Positions 9,684 through 18,371 of a stretch of DNA of 64,000 nucleotides are shown here, in pieces. The notes beneath the pieces were generated by a model that saw only the letters and a list, made by a program, of their open reading frames with translations, was not told the DNA's origin and did not search any database. How positions within the stretch are numbered: position 1 is the first letter of the stretch; every line of letters starts with the position of its first letter. The position numbers were made by a program, and so were the translations under genes. The stretch comes from JAJDXW01 sp965202895 (GTDB taxonomy: Bacteria; Pseudomonadota; Gammaproteobacteria; HK1), in assembly GCA_965202895.1 (NCBI GenBank), contig OZ241901.1, positions 62,001 through 126,000 of the forward strand, read 5' to 3'.

Positions 9684-9946
9684 GCCGCGGCTTTTTTTAG
9701 AATCTCCCGCTCTTCACGAAGCTGGCGATTCTCCCGGCGCAGCCGCCGCAACTCCTCTCGCTCAACGCTCGTCAGACCGTCCTCGCGGCGACCTTCATCT
9801 CGGTCGGCCTGACGCACCCAGTTGCGGACCGCCTGCGATGAACACCCGAACTCGCGAGCGAGCTCCCCGGGCGTGCGACCCGCCCGCACCAGCTCCACCA
9901 TCTGACGCCGGTACTCCGGCGCATACGGCGCTCGTCTTTCTGCCAT
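9632..9946 (-). CDS. IS3-family transposase OrfA
   Basis: 104 aa from the ATG at 9946, chosen over the ATG at 9967 because GAGGAGGTGTCCGG directly precedes it. The N-terminal helix-turn-helix (residues about 8-50: ELAREFGCSSQAVRNWVRQ) and the following leucine-zipper-like coiled coil (REELRRLRRENRQLREEREI) are typical of IS3 OrfA, which binds the inverted repeats. It overlaps orfB by 52 nt in the -1 frame. Confidence 0.92.
   Translation of the reverse strand: MAERRAPYAPEYRRQMVELVRAGRTPGELAREFGCSSQAVRNWVRQADRDEGRREDGLTSVEREELRRLRRENRQLREEREILKKAAAWFARETGTVPGRSSSS
9691..9698 (-). promoter_or_regulatory. -1 programmed frameshift slip site (A7G)
   Basis: On the minus strand the sequence reads CTAAAAAAAGCC inside the orfA-orfB overlap. 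OrfA and OrfB are in the 0 and -1 frames at this point, so slippage on the A7 run would give the OrfAB transposase as in other IS3-family elements. Confidence 0.75.
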
Positions 9947-10099
9947 CCGGACACCTCCTCTGCACAATGATCAGGTGTCCACGAAACCGGGGCAACTCCA
10001 GGCCATGTCTGGCACCGCGATTGGCATGAACACCATCAAGCAGCGGCGATTGAACTCGTCCCTGAAAGCCATCCCGGTCTTCACGTCGGCGACTGCGTA

Positions 10100-11721
10100 C
10101 CCCGGATATCGCACGAAAGAGTACCGTCTGGCCCCGTGATCGATTATAATTCAGTGAGTTAAGCTGGATATAACCGGGAGCCAGACGGTGACGAAATGGA
10201 ACCACGGGTCGATGATGTTTTCAAGCTGCCGTCGGCGCCGGGTGCGGGCGGACTTCTCCGGCGGATCGGTTTCTTCTCATGGGGGGGCGTTGTTGTTGCG
10301 CGAGGTGGACCGCCGGCTCGGGCTGACCGAGCGGGTCGCACGTCGGCTCGGTGAGCCACGCCAGCGCGGGAAGGTTCGCCACGAGGTGGTGACGATGGTG
10401 CGCCAGAGGGTCCACGCGGTCGCGTTGGGATACGAAGATTTGAACGACCACGACGCCCTTCGTGAGGACCCGGTCGTTCAGACCGCCTGCGGTCACGACC
10501 GCAGCTTGGCGAGTGCCTCGACGCGGTGCCGGTTCGAGCGGCGCGCCGAGCACCAGTGGGCGGTTGCGATTCATCAGGAGCTGGTCGAACAGTTCATTGC
10601 CTCGTTCGCACGTGCGCCCCGGGAGTTGGTGCTCGACTTCGACGCGACCGATGATCCGGTGCACGGTCATCAGCCGGGCGCCTTCTTCCACGGGTACTAT
10701 GACAGCTATTGTTTCGTGCCGTTGTACGTGTTCTGCGGTCAGCAGTTGCTGGTGGCCTGCCTTCGTTGTTCGAACCAGGATGGTGCGAAGCACGCTTGGG
10801 GGATATTGTCGTTGTTGGTCAAGAGGTTGCGTCGGGCATGGCCTGGGGTTCGCATCGTGTTTCGGGGGGACTCGGGGTTCTGCCGACACCGGATTGCGAG
10901 CGCCATGATGTCGGATACATCGTGGGGCTGGCCCGCAATCCGGTGCTCGAACGCGAGGCGGCGGTGGCGTGCGAGGTGGCCAGGGACGGCTTCGAGGCGA
11001 CCAGGGCCAAGAGCCGGTCGTTCGACGACTTCAAGTATGCGGCGCGGACCTGGAGGCGTCGCCGGCGGGTCATCGCCCGCATCGAACACACCGCGAAGGG
11101 ACGCAACCTGCGCTTCATCGTCACCAACCTTGAAAGGGAAGCGGACGAACTCCATGACCGGGTGTACTGTCAGCGTGCAGACATGGAGAACCGGATCAAG
11201 GAACAGCAGTTGGCCCTGTTCGCCGACCGCACTTCGAGCTCGAAGTGGTGGACGAACCAGTACCGGTTGCTGCTCGCGGGGTTGGCGTACACGCTGCTCG
11301 AAACGATGCGCCGCACGGCCCTGCGGGGGACGGACTTGGCCCGGTCGCAATGCCAGAGCCTTCGTCTGCGGCTGCTTCGCATCGGTGCGGTGGTGACCCG
11401 CAGCACCCGCACCGTGGCGGTGCGGCTGTCCACCGCCTGCCCTGACCAAGCCGTCTTCCGGCTGCTCGTACAACGGCTTACGGCGGGATAAGCCCCGGCT
11501 TCGCGGCCTGCTCCGAATCCGCACCCCGGGCTCGACCCGGAGCGGCGCCCTGCGCCGCACGACGCCATCCAGACCCGAAAACCCCCTCCGCGCCCCCTCC
11601 GAACCAGTCCAAGACGCTCCCCGGCGCCTTCCGACCTCCTTCTACCTGCCGAAAACTCTCCGGGCAGGGCCATACAACACCCCAAAATCATAATCCTCCA
11701 GCTTCGTGCAATATCCGGGTT
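10100..11721 (+). mobile_element. IS1380-family element (inactivated)
   Basis: Terminal inverted repeats are visible: CCCGGATATCGCACGAA from 10101 and, on the other strand, CCCGGATATTGCACGAA reading inward from 11719. The 1.6-kb length suits IS1380. No clear target duplication was found. Its left end cuts the darT fragment after the VGDCVP codons. The non-coding tail after the transposase (11492-11700) shows no gene. Confidence 0.75.
10188..11491 (+). pseudogene. IS1380-family transposase, frameshifted
   Basis: Begins at GTG 10188. One frame carries LDFDATDDPVHGHQ, FFHGYYDSYCFVPLYVFCG and FRGDSGFCRHR; near 10890 the homology moves to another frame (CERHDVGYIVGLARNP through KEQQLALFADRTS and LLVQRL). 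About four residues expected between FCRHR and CERHD are missing, pointing to a short deletion that also shifted the frame. The family's catalytic Asp residues (DFDATD, RGDSGF) are intact, but the protein cannot be made as one chain. Confidence 0.85.
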
Positions 11722-11866
11722 TCGGGGTGGCGAAGCGCCGGACCACTCGGGGCAGTCCGTAAGCCGATTTGCCTCCCGCATGGACGGCGTTGACGACCGA
11801 ACCCGCGGAAAGCAATGGATTCCGCGGGCGGTGTCCTTGTGTGCCTCGGGTGGAGAATTTCACGGC

Positions 11867-12929
11867 AAAGCCGCGGCTTGGTTCGCTCGGGAGACCGGGA
11901 CGGTGCCCGGGAGGTCTTCGAGCTCGTGAGAGCGAACCGAGCCGTGCATCAGGTGGCCACGATGTGCCGGGTGCTGGGTGTCTCCCCCAGCGGGTACTAT
12001 GCGTGGCGAGGCCGGGGGCGTTCGCGCCATGCGCGGCGCGATGAGGAGTTGCGGGGCGAGGTCCGGGCGACTCATCGGCGTTCGCGAGGGACCTACGGGG
12101 CGCCTCGGGTCCCTGCCGACTTGGCCGCTCGGGGGCACGCGGTGGGCCGCAAGCGCGTGGCGCGGCTGATGCGCGAGGAAGGGTTGGCAGGGGTGAGCCG
12201 GCGCCGGGGTACGCGCACCACGCGCCCGGAGCCGGGCCGGCGGGCGGCTGCGGATCTGGTCGAACGACACTTCCACGCCGAGGCGCCGGACCGGCTCTGG
12301 GTCGCCGACATCACCTACGTGCCGACCTGGGCGGGGTTCGTGTTCCTGGCCGTGGTGCTCGACGTGTACAGCCGGCGCATCGTGGGCTGGGCGATGCAGG
12401 ACCATCTTCGCACCGAACTGGTCCTCGAAGCGCTGAACATGGCCGTCAGCCAGCGCCGGCCCCAAGAGGTGATCCATCATTCGGACCAAGGCACGCAGTA
12501 CACCTCGGTGGCGTTCGGCAAGCGCTGCCGGGAGATGGGGGTACGTCCCTCGACCGGCTCCGCGGGCGAGTGCTACGACAATGCGATGGCCGAGAGCTTC
12601 TTCGCGACCGTGGAATGCGAACTCCTCGACCGGCGTTCGTTTCGGACCCCAAGCGAAGCGAAGAGGGCGCTGTTCGACTTCATCGAAGGCTGGTACAACC
12701 GCCACCGGCGCCACTGCGCCCTGGGCTATCTCAGCCCCGACGACTTCGAGCATCTCGCCCGCCGCCGCCGCGCCGCGGCCGACCCGATCGCGCGGGGCGA
12801 GGTCCCGAACCACCCTCGGGGGAGACTTCCCGCTCCCGGAATCAGGGAGAATCTACCCTCACCGGGGCTCGCCCATCACAACAACAGGGGCGAAAACCAT
12901 CAACCGTCCACCAGACCGGGGTAAGGCCA
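11867..12929 (+). mobile_element. truncated second copy of the IS3-family element, inverted
   Basis: From AAAGCCGCGGCTTGG at 11867 to the outer end GGTAAGGCCA at 12929 it is nearly identical to the orfB side of the element at 8632-10000, in opposite orientation. The orfA half and the left terminal repeat are missing, so it cannot move by itself. The pair forms an inverted repeat of about 1.06 kb around the IS1380-family element. Its end lies 11 nt from the VapC stop codon. The bases between the IS1380 end and this copy (11722-11866) hold no recognised gene. Confidence 0.9.
11878..12924 (+). CDS. IS3-family transposase OrfB (orphan copy)
   Basis: Full-length OrfB reading frame with the same D-D-E motifs as the copy at 8637-9683 (WVADITYVPT, HHSDQGTQYTS, NAMAESFFATVE) and only scattered substitutions. 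The upstream orfA part is lost, so normal OrfAB fusion cannot be made from this locus. The frame stays open upstream to 11815 by chance. TTG at 11878 is the equivalent of the nominal start in the intact copy. Confidence 0.85.
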   Translation: MVRSGDRDGAREVFELVRANRAVHQVATMCRVLGVSPSGYYAWRGRGRSRHARRDEELRGEVRATHRRSRGTYGAPRVPADLAARGHAVGRKRVARLMREEGLAGVSRRRGTRTTRPEPGRRAAADLVERHFHAEAPDRLWVADITYVPTWAGFVFLAVVLDVYSRRIVGWAMQDHLRTELVLEALNMAVSQRRPQEVIHHSDQGTQYTSVAFGKRCREMGVRPSTGSAGECYDNAMAESFFATVECELLDRRSFRTPSEAKRALFDFIEGWYNRHRRHCALGYLSPDDFEHLARRRRAAADPIARGEVPNHPRGRLPAPGIRENLPSPGLAHHNNRGENHQPSTRPG

Positions 12930-12939
12930 CTCGACCTCC

Positions 12940-13332
12940 TCAAACGAACGGATCCACGATGGTCAGGCCGACAATGCGCCGACCAGTCTGGAGATCTTCC
13001 GTCAACAGGGTATCGCACCCGGCTTCGAGCGCGGAGGCGACAATCAGGGAGTCGTAGAAGCTGAAGCCGTGAGTGCGGGAGAGGGCGAGAGCCTCCGTGT
13101 GGATCGCCACATCGATCGGGCGAACGGGATCGAGCGCAATGCGCACATCGGTGACGGCTTCGGTGATGACGTCCCACTCGAAGCGGAATTTCCTGCGAAG
13201 GACGGCTGCGAACTCATTCAGAACCTGTACGCTGATCACACCGCCGGCCAGGATCGCCTGCCGCGCGACCTCGCCTTTCGGCCCGGCTGCTTGAGCGTAG
13301 ATCAGGACGTTGGTGTCAAGGAACGCGGTCAC
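12940..13332 (-). CDS. VapC-type PIN-domain ribonuclease toxin
   Basis: 130 aa from GTG 13332, which overlaps the antitoxin stop by 4 nt (GTGA). PIN-domain acidic residues are visible: D in TAFLDTNVLIYAQ, E in QVLNEFAAVLR, D in SFYDSLIVASALEAG and the final D of TLLTEDLQ. PIN toxins of this kind are endoribonucleases that inhibit translation until bound by their antitoxin. The longer frame upstream (to 13446) is inside the antitoxin gene and rejected. Confidence 0.88.
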   Translation of the reverse strand: MTAFLDTNVLIYAQAAGPKGEVARQAILAGGVISVQVLNEFAAVLRRKFRFEWDVITEAVTDVRIALDPVRPIDVAIHTEALALSRTHGFSFYDSLIVASALEAGCDTLLTEDLQTGRRIVGLTIVDPFV

Positions 13333-13559
13333 CGACCGTTGGCTTCGTCGCGGTCGAACGCATAACCCTCCGGCAACGACCAAGCGCGAGCGCGCATCCG
13401 CTCGACCGCCAGCGTCCGACGGTCGTCCTGCGCGGTGGCGATGCACTCTGGCGTGGCGGAGACGACCGCCACCTCGTCCCCGGGTTTCAAGCCAAGGTCC
13501 TCAACCAACGTCTTGGGCAGTCGGACCGCCAAGCTGTTGCCCCACCTCAAGACCCGCAT
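13329..13559 (-). CDS. AbrB/MazE-fold antitoxin (VapB-like)
   Basis: 76 aa. The N-terminal swapped-hairpin AbrB motif (LRWGNSLAVRLPKTLVEDLG, then KPGDEVAVV) binds operator DNA, and the C-terminal tail (about residues 45-76) is the expected toxin-binding arm. Translationally coupled to the PIN toxin. Antitoxins of this class normally repress their own operon. Confidence 0.88.
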   Translation of the reverse strand: MRVLRWGNSLAVRLPKTLVEDLGLKPGDEVAVVSATPECIATAQDDRRTLAVERMRARAWSLPEGYAFDRDEANGR

Positions 13560-13669
13560 GATTCTCTCCTGATCGTCCCGACAGCCCCGGCTATCATAGG
13601 ACCGGCCTCACATGCGGTTCAAGGAACCCTCCGTCGTTCACGCCGGTGTGGTCTCCGTCCATCCGGCAC

Positions 13670-15367
13670 GTCTCGGTCTCGTGGTGACGCTGCTTTCGCC
13701 GGCGCTGTGTGCGCTGCTGCTCAAGCCGCCGGCGGCGGGCGCGCGGCCGGGCCGGTTCGCCCGGATGGTGGACAGGTGCGCGACGGCTATGCGGGGCTGG
13801 TCGGGCGGATGATCCGCCGCTCCGGGGTGTCGATGCTGGTCTTCGCGGTCATCGCGGGGGGCGCGGCATACCTGTTCCGGGCGGCCCCGACCGGGTTCCT
13901 GCCGCTGGAGGACAAGGGCGCGTTCTTCGTCGACGTGCAGCTCCCGGCCGGGGCGTCGCTGGCCCGAACCGAGGCCGCGGTGGAGCGGGCGAGCGAGATG
14001 GTGCGGGGGGTCGAAGGGGTCACGGACGTCATCTCCGTGGCCGGGTTCAGCCTCCTCGGGGGCGCGGCCTCCAACCGCGCCCTCCTCATCCCCATCCTCG
14101 CGCACTGGGACGAGCGCACCGCGCCGGAACTGCGCTGGTACGTGATCCTGCGCGAGATCAACCGCCGGCTCGCCACCCTGATCGAGGCGGAAGCGTTCGC
14201 CTTCCCGCCGCCGCCCATCATCGGGGTGGGGACGAGCGGGGGCCTCGAGGCGCAGCTCCAGGACTTCGGGGGCGCTCGCCCGAGGAACTGGCGGCGGCCC
14301 TGCGCGCGCTCGTGTTCCACGCGAACCAGGACCCGGCGCTGGCCAACGTCTTCAGCACCTGCGCGGCCAACGTCCCGCAGCTCTTCCTCGACGTCGACCG
14401 CGACAAGGCCGAGGCCCTCGGCGTGCCGGTGGCGGAGATCTTCTCCGTCCTCCAGGCGAGCCTCGGGTCGTCCTGCGTCAACGACTTCAACCTGTTCGGC
14501 AAGGTCTACCGGGTCATCCTCCAGGCCGAGGCGCGCTACCGCAACACCGTCGAGGACATCGGCCGGCTGCACGTGCGCAACGCCGCCGGGGACATGATCC
14601 CGCTCCGCGCCCTGGTGGCGGACGTGGAGACGGTGCTTGGGCCGCTCGCCGTCTCGCGCTACGACCAGGCGCCGTCGGCGGCGCTCTCGGGCTCGAACGG
14701 CGAGGGCTTCAGTACCGGCGAGGCGATCCGGGCGCTTCGGGCGGTGGCGGGCCGGGTGCTGCCGGAGGGCTACGCCATCGAATGGACCGGAACGTCACGG
14801 CAGGAGCTCGAAGCGGGTGGCCTCGTCGTGGTCGTCTTCGCCCTCGCCCTGGTCTTCGCCTACCTGTTCCTGGTGGCGCAGTACGAGAGCTGGAGCACCC
14901 CGGTCTCGGTGGTCCTCTCGGTGGTGGTCGCGGTGTTCGGGGCGCTGGTCCCGCTGGTGATGCTGCCCTTCCTCGACGACAACCTCTACGCGCAGATCGG
15001 GATGGTGATGCTGATCGGGCTCGCGAGCAAGAACGCGATCCTGATCGTGGAGTTCGCCAAGGTGCGCCGGGATGCGGGGGCGCCGGTGGCGGAGGCGGCG
15101 GTCGAGGCGGCGCGGCTTCGCTTCCGGGCGGTGATGATGACCGCGCTCTCGTTCCTCCTGGGCGTGCTGCCGCTGGTGTTCGCGAGCGGCGCGGGGGCGG
15201 CGGGCCGGACCTCGATCGGGTTCGTGGTGCTGAGCGGGATGGTCGCGGCCACGGTGGTCGGGGTGGTGTTCATCCCCGTGCTGTACTACGTGGTCGAGCG
15301 GGTGGCAGCCGGGCGGCGAGGGGTTCGGGAGGCGCCGCCGGCGGCGGTGACGGCCGACCCGGCCTGA
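13670..15367 (+). pseudogene. C-terminal half of RND multidrug efflux transporter, frameshifted
   Basis: Begins at VVTLLSPALCALLLKP, the segment of AcrB-type pumps near residue 480, so roughly the first 45% is missing. The homology changes frame near 13776 (RFARMVDR to VRDGYAGLVGRMIRR) and again near 14272 (LQDFGG to RSPEELAAALRAL). The remainder includes the second periplasmic loop and the final membrane block (LVVVVFALALVFAYLFLVAQYESW, IGMVMLIGLASKNAILIVEFA, GVVFIPVLYYVVERV). It ends normally. With the 5' half absent and two shifts it is a decayed relic. Confidence 0.88.
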
Positions 15368-15479
15368 CGGCGAATCGGCAGGGTTGGCGCTTCGTCCTGG
15401 GAGCGCCTGTGTCTCGCCCGCAAGCGCGGACCGGAGGTCCACCGCCGGAAGCCCGCCGGATGGCAAAGCGGGCGGGACA

Positions 15480-15645
15480 CGAGCGCCCCCAGGTTCGCAA
15501 CCGGCGCTCGGTTCCGGCTCCGGGCGGCTCGTGCGCGTACCCGGCGGCGGCTCACTCCCACCGCCCCTTCCGCATGCATCAGCCGCGCCACGCGCTTGGC
15601 ACGCTCACCGCGTGTCCCCGAGCCGCCAGCTCGGCCATCATCCCC
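15480..15645 (-). mobile_element. diverged IS3-family orfB fragment
   Basis: On the minus strand the sequence reads RLMHAEGAVGVSRRRVRAR, matching RLMREEGLAGVSRRRGTRT of the OrfB proteins elsewhere in the window, with ARGHAV also recognisable further upstream. It is only about 165 bp long and diverged, and abuts the truncated RES gene, suggesting that an IS insertion removed the start of that gene. Confidence 0.6.
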
Positions 15646-15647
15646 CG

Positions 15648-16040
15648 ATGATCCCGACTCACGTCCCTTCAGGCTTATCTCTCGTTGGACGAGGCAGGTG
15701 GAATCCCAAGGGGGCGCCTGCCGTGTACTGTAGCGAGAACTCGTCGCTGGCGGCGCTGGAAATCCTCGCCAACCTGGTGCACCTGTCCACGTTCCCGAGC
15801 TACCGTATCCTGGACCTCGACGTTCCCGACGGCTCGATCGCCGCGGCGCCCGACCTCATCGGCGATACGCGGCGGGTCGGCGCCGGGATGCTCCGAACCC
15901 ATCTGGCGATCGTGGCGCGGAGCTTCGTGAACCCCCTCGAACGCAACGTCGTGATCAATCCGGCCCACCCCGACTTCGACAAAGTGCTCCCCGGGACGAT
16001 CAGGCCCTTCGGGTTCGACCGTCGGTTGGCACACCCATGA
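15648..16040 (+). pseudogene. RES-domain toxin, 5' truncated
   Basis: 130 codons from ATG 15648. The frame contains GRGRWNPKGAPAVYCSENSSLAALEILANL, which is the RES-domain core; the N-terminal R..A..G.GA segment normally found before GGRWN is absent. RES toxins degrade NAD+ and pair with a Xre-type antitoxin gene usually just upstream. Here that position is taken by an IS3-family fragment and no antitoxin is seen, so the gene is probably a dead remnant. Confidence 0.65.
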
Positions 16041-16264
16041 AAAGGTGCGCTCATCCCGCGCGGTGAGAATCGGCGAGACTACCCGGCGCTCCAGACAATA
16101 AATCATCCCCATGAATCAATGAGTAGAGGATGTTCCACACAAGACGGGTTCATGCAAGAGACGGGATTCGAGTTCCGCCCACGGCGCGGGGCTGGACCGT
16201 CCCCCGGGTACGCCCACTCGAGAGTCGCCAAGCGCGCGCCTGCATCGGGGTGGTGGGAGGGGGT

Positions 16265-17812
16265 TCAGGTTCGCTCCACCTCGAACGCGGCGAGGTTGCG
16301 GGCGTCCTTGCTGAACTCCACGGCAATGAGGTGGATCGGCTGGCCCAGATGCCGGTACTTGTCCGCGTAGCCCCGCTCCTTGAGCTGCGCCATCGCCGCG
16401 CCCTCGGGCGCCAGCTCCACCACCTTGAACTCGAAGAGGTACACGTTGGCGTTGAAGCACACCGCCATGTCGAGGCGCCCGTGGCTCGTGCTGTCCTCCA
16501 CCGTCACGTCGAGGCCCAACCCCGCGAAGTAGGAGTAGAACACGCTCGCGTAGTACCCCTCGTAGGCGGCGATGTCGTTGTTGGTGTACCACTGGTGGGG
16601 GATGCTCGCGTAGAAGGCGTGGAACAGGGTCTTCAGGCCCTCGAAGTCGTTGGCTTCGAGCAGTTCGTACAGCCGGAGGCTGTTGGCCGTCTGGCGCGTC
16701 GAATCCCCGGCCAGATGGCGCGACAGGCGCCGGTTCAGGCTCTGGCGGACCTCCTGGTTCGGGTAGCCCAGCCGGTAGACGCTCTGGCCGGCGACGCGCC
16801 GACACTCGTGGATCGTGAGGTAGCCGGTCTGGAACAGCAGCGCCTCCGTACCGATGTCGTCGACGTCGAAGGCGGACAGCAGGTCGTCGGTGCCGACCAT
16901 CTTCTCCAGCGCCGGGGTGCTTACCCGCCGGTTGGCCAGGGTTTCGACCAGGAACGTCGGGGACCCGGTCTCGAACCAGTGGGCGGCGAACTCGCGGTTG
17001 CGGAACAGAAGCAGGATGTCGAAGGGGTTGTAGACCTTCTCCTCCCCGAGCCAGCCGTAGCCGTTGTACCAGCGGCGGATCTCGCCCCGGTCGAGCCCCG
17101 GCAGCTCCGGCGCGAACACCGTGTCGAGGTCCGCCTCGGTGTAGCCGCAGATGGCGGAGTAGCGCGGGTCCAGGGTGATGTCGGTGAGGTTGTTGAGGCC
17201 GGAGAACAGGCTCACCTTGGAGAACTTGCTCACCCCGGTGAGGAAGGTGAGCTTCACGTGGGCGTCGCACTGCTTGATGACCGAGTACAGCCCGCGCAGG
17301 AAGCCGCGGTTGGCGCGCGCGACCTCAGGCGCCCCGAGCGCGTCCAGGATCGGTTTGTCGTACTCGTCCACCAGGACGACCACCCGTGCGCCGGCGCTCT
17401 CGTGCAAGGTCTCGATCAACCGGCGGAAACGGATGGGGGCGCTGCCGTCGCCGGAAGCGAGGCCCATTCGCTTCTCGAGGTCCGCGAGCTGCGCCGCCGC
17501 CTCTTCCCGAAGATAGTCCGGCTCCTCGTAGTTGCCGCCACCGAAGTCGAGGCGCAGCACCGGATGGCGGGCCGACCAGTCCCAATGGGCGTGCACGTCC
17601 AGCCCTTCGAACAGCGCCTCGTTGCCCTCGAACAGCTCCTTGAGCGTATCCACGAACAGGCTCTTGCCGAAGCGTCGAGGGCGCGACAGGAAGTAGTGCT
17701 TGCCTTCCCGGGCCAGCCGCTCCGCGTAGGCGGTCTTGTCGACGTAGTACCAGCCCTCCTCGCGGATCTCGCGGAAGGTCTGGATGCCGACGGGGAGCTT
17801 GCGCTTCGTCAT
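16265..17812 (-). CDS. AAA-ATPase-like / PD-(D/E)XK nuclease protein
   Basis: 515 aa. The N-terminal AAA-ATPase-like domain has LPVGIQTFREIREEGWYYVDKT, a Walker A at about residue 45 (SRPRRFGKSL) and Walker B (VVVLVDEYDKPI, about 145). The C-terminal PD-(D/E)XK nuclease-superfamily domain has GRLDMAV and LFEFKV as the D...ExK core. These proteins are common, often in multiple copies, in accessory-rich genomes; function is not established, with defence or mobile-element roles suggested. ATG 17812 is chosen because MTKRKLPVGIQTF is the usual family N-terminus. The frame stays open far upstream without homology. It stands alone, facing away from hyuA. Confidence 0.85.
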   Translation of the reverse strand: MTKRKLPVGIQTFREIREEGWYYVDKTAYAERLAREGKHYFLSRPRRFGKSLFVDTLKELFEGNEALFEGLDVHAHWDWSARHPVLRLDFGGGNYEEPDYLREEAAAQLADLEKRMGLASGDGSAPIRFRRLIETLHESAGARVVVLVDEYDKPILDALGAPEVARANRGFLRGLYSVIKQCDAHVKLTFLTGVSKFSKVSLFSGLNNLTDITLDPRYSAICGYTEADLDTVFAPELPGLDRGEIRRWYNGYGWLGEEKVYNPFDILLLFRNREFAAHWFETGSPTFLVETLANRRVSTPALEKMVGTDDLLSAFDVDDIGTEALLFQTGYLTIHECRRVAGQSVYRLGYPNQEVRQSLNRRLSRHLAGDSTRQTANSLRLYELLEANDFEGLKTLFHAFYASIPHQWYTNNDIAAYEGYYASVFYSYFAGLGLDVTVEDSTSHGRLDMAVCFNANVYLFEFKVVELAPEGAAMAQLKERGYADKYRHLGQPIHLIAVEFSKDARNLAAFEVERT

Positions 17813-18371
17813 GGGTTCACCATAGCCCAATCCCTCGTCGCCGTGAAGCTCGGCGGGGTCCGCAACCTCCACGGTATTCGCGGGCGACGCCCCGCCGGGG
17901 CCTGCGTATCGCCGCGGCCCCTCGGGGGCGCGCCTGCCGACGGCGCCCCCGTCCCGTCGGGAGCGAGCTCCGCCCCGGACGAAGAGGGGGCGCGGCGCAA
18001 ACCCCCGCGAGGAGTTCCCCCGATCCCGCACCGTAGAGGACCTCCGGCCGGTCCGCGGGCGGGACCCCCCGCGTCCTGCGGAAGCGTCGCTCCCGGCGCC
18101 CCGCCGGCCTGTTTCGATCGATCCGCCCCGCGCGGGCGATCCGGTCCGCAGCGTGAAGTGGTCCGGGGCGCGGCCCCTCCGTCCATGCTCACCTGGCATT
18201 GGACCGTTCCGTTGGATCGATCTGTGGATCGATCCGGGCGCAGCGCCCGGGAACACGGTACGATGAACCTCCGAGAGGAGGGCGAGCGGAGCACGGCCGG
18301 GCCGCGGACGGGATGCGCCCCGCCGGCTTCCCGGCCAGCCAGCCAACCGGACGGGACGGGGACGGAGCCGA
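17813..18371. other. divergent intergenic region
   Basis: About 560 bases between two divergent genes with no recognised ORF. The short direct repeat GGATCGATC occurs twice near 18215-18235, next to a GC-rich inverted repeat (CCGGGCGCAGCGCCCGG, about 18236-18252). Promoters for both flanking genes must lie here but I cannot place them. Confidence 0.45.

Larger units (their letters stand above)
8632..10000 (-). mobile_element. complete IS3-family insertion sequence, 1369 bp
   Basis: Imperfect terminal inverted repeats begin TGGACTTACCCTGGT at 8632 and, on the other strand, TGGAGTTGCCCCGGT at 10000. The 3-bp target duplication GGC flanks the element (8629-8631 and 10001-10003). It carries orfA and orfB in the usual -1 relation with a poly-A slip site. 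The insertion splits a darT gene. Close relatives occur at 11867-12929 (inverted, lacking the orfA end) and as fragments near 15.5 kb and 34.1-34.25 kb. Confidence 0.93.
8516..10100 (+). pseudogene. darT (DUF4433) toxin gene, interrupted by IS3 and cut by IS1380
   Basis: The TTG at 8516 opens a frame reading PKLYHICHVDRLPSVVAEDG and then LLCDATLAQRA, the N-terminus of DarT/DUF4433 DNA ADP-ribosyltransferases. It stops at the IS3-family insertion (8632). After the element the frame resumes at 10004 (GTAIGMNTIKQRRLNSS) and, after a 1-nt shift, HPGLHVGDCVP; these match the DarT motifs GxxIGMxxIKxRRL and HPG..VGDxVPFYFCPR. The sequence then runs into the IS1380-family end near 10100 and the rest of the gene, with any darG antitoxin, is absent. 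DarT modifies thymidine in single-stranded DNA. Identification is by remembered family motifs. Confidence 0.72.

Noticed and set aside
10001..11866. Composite transposon with inverted IS3 arms
   Set aside because: The second copy lacks one terminal repeat and orfA, and the target duplication GGC flanks only the single complete element.
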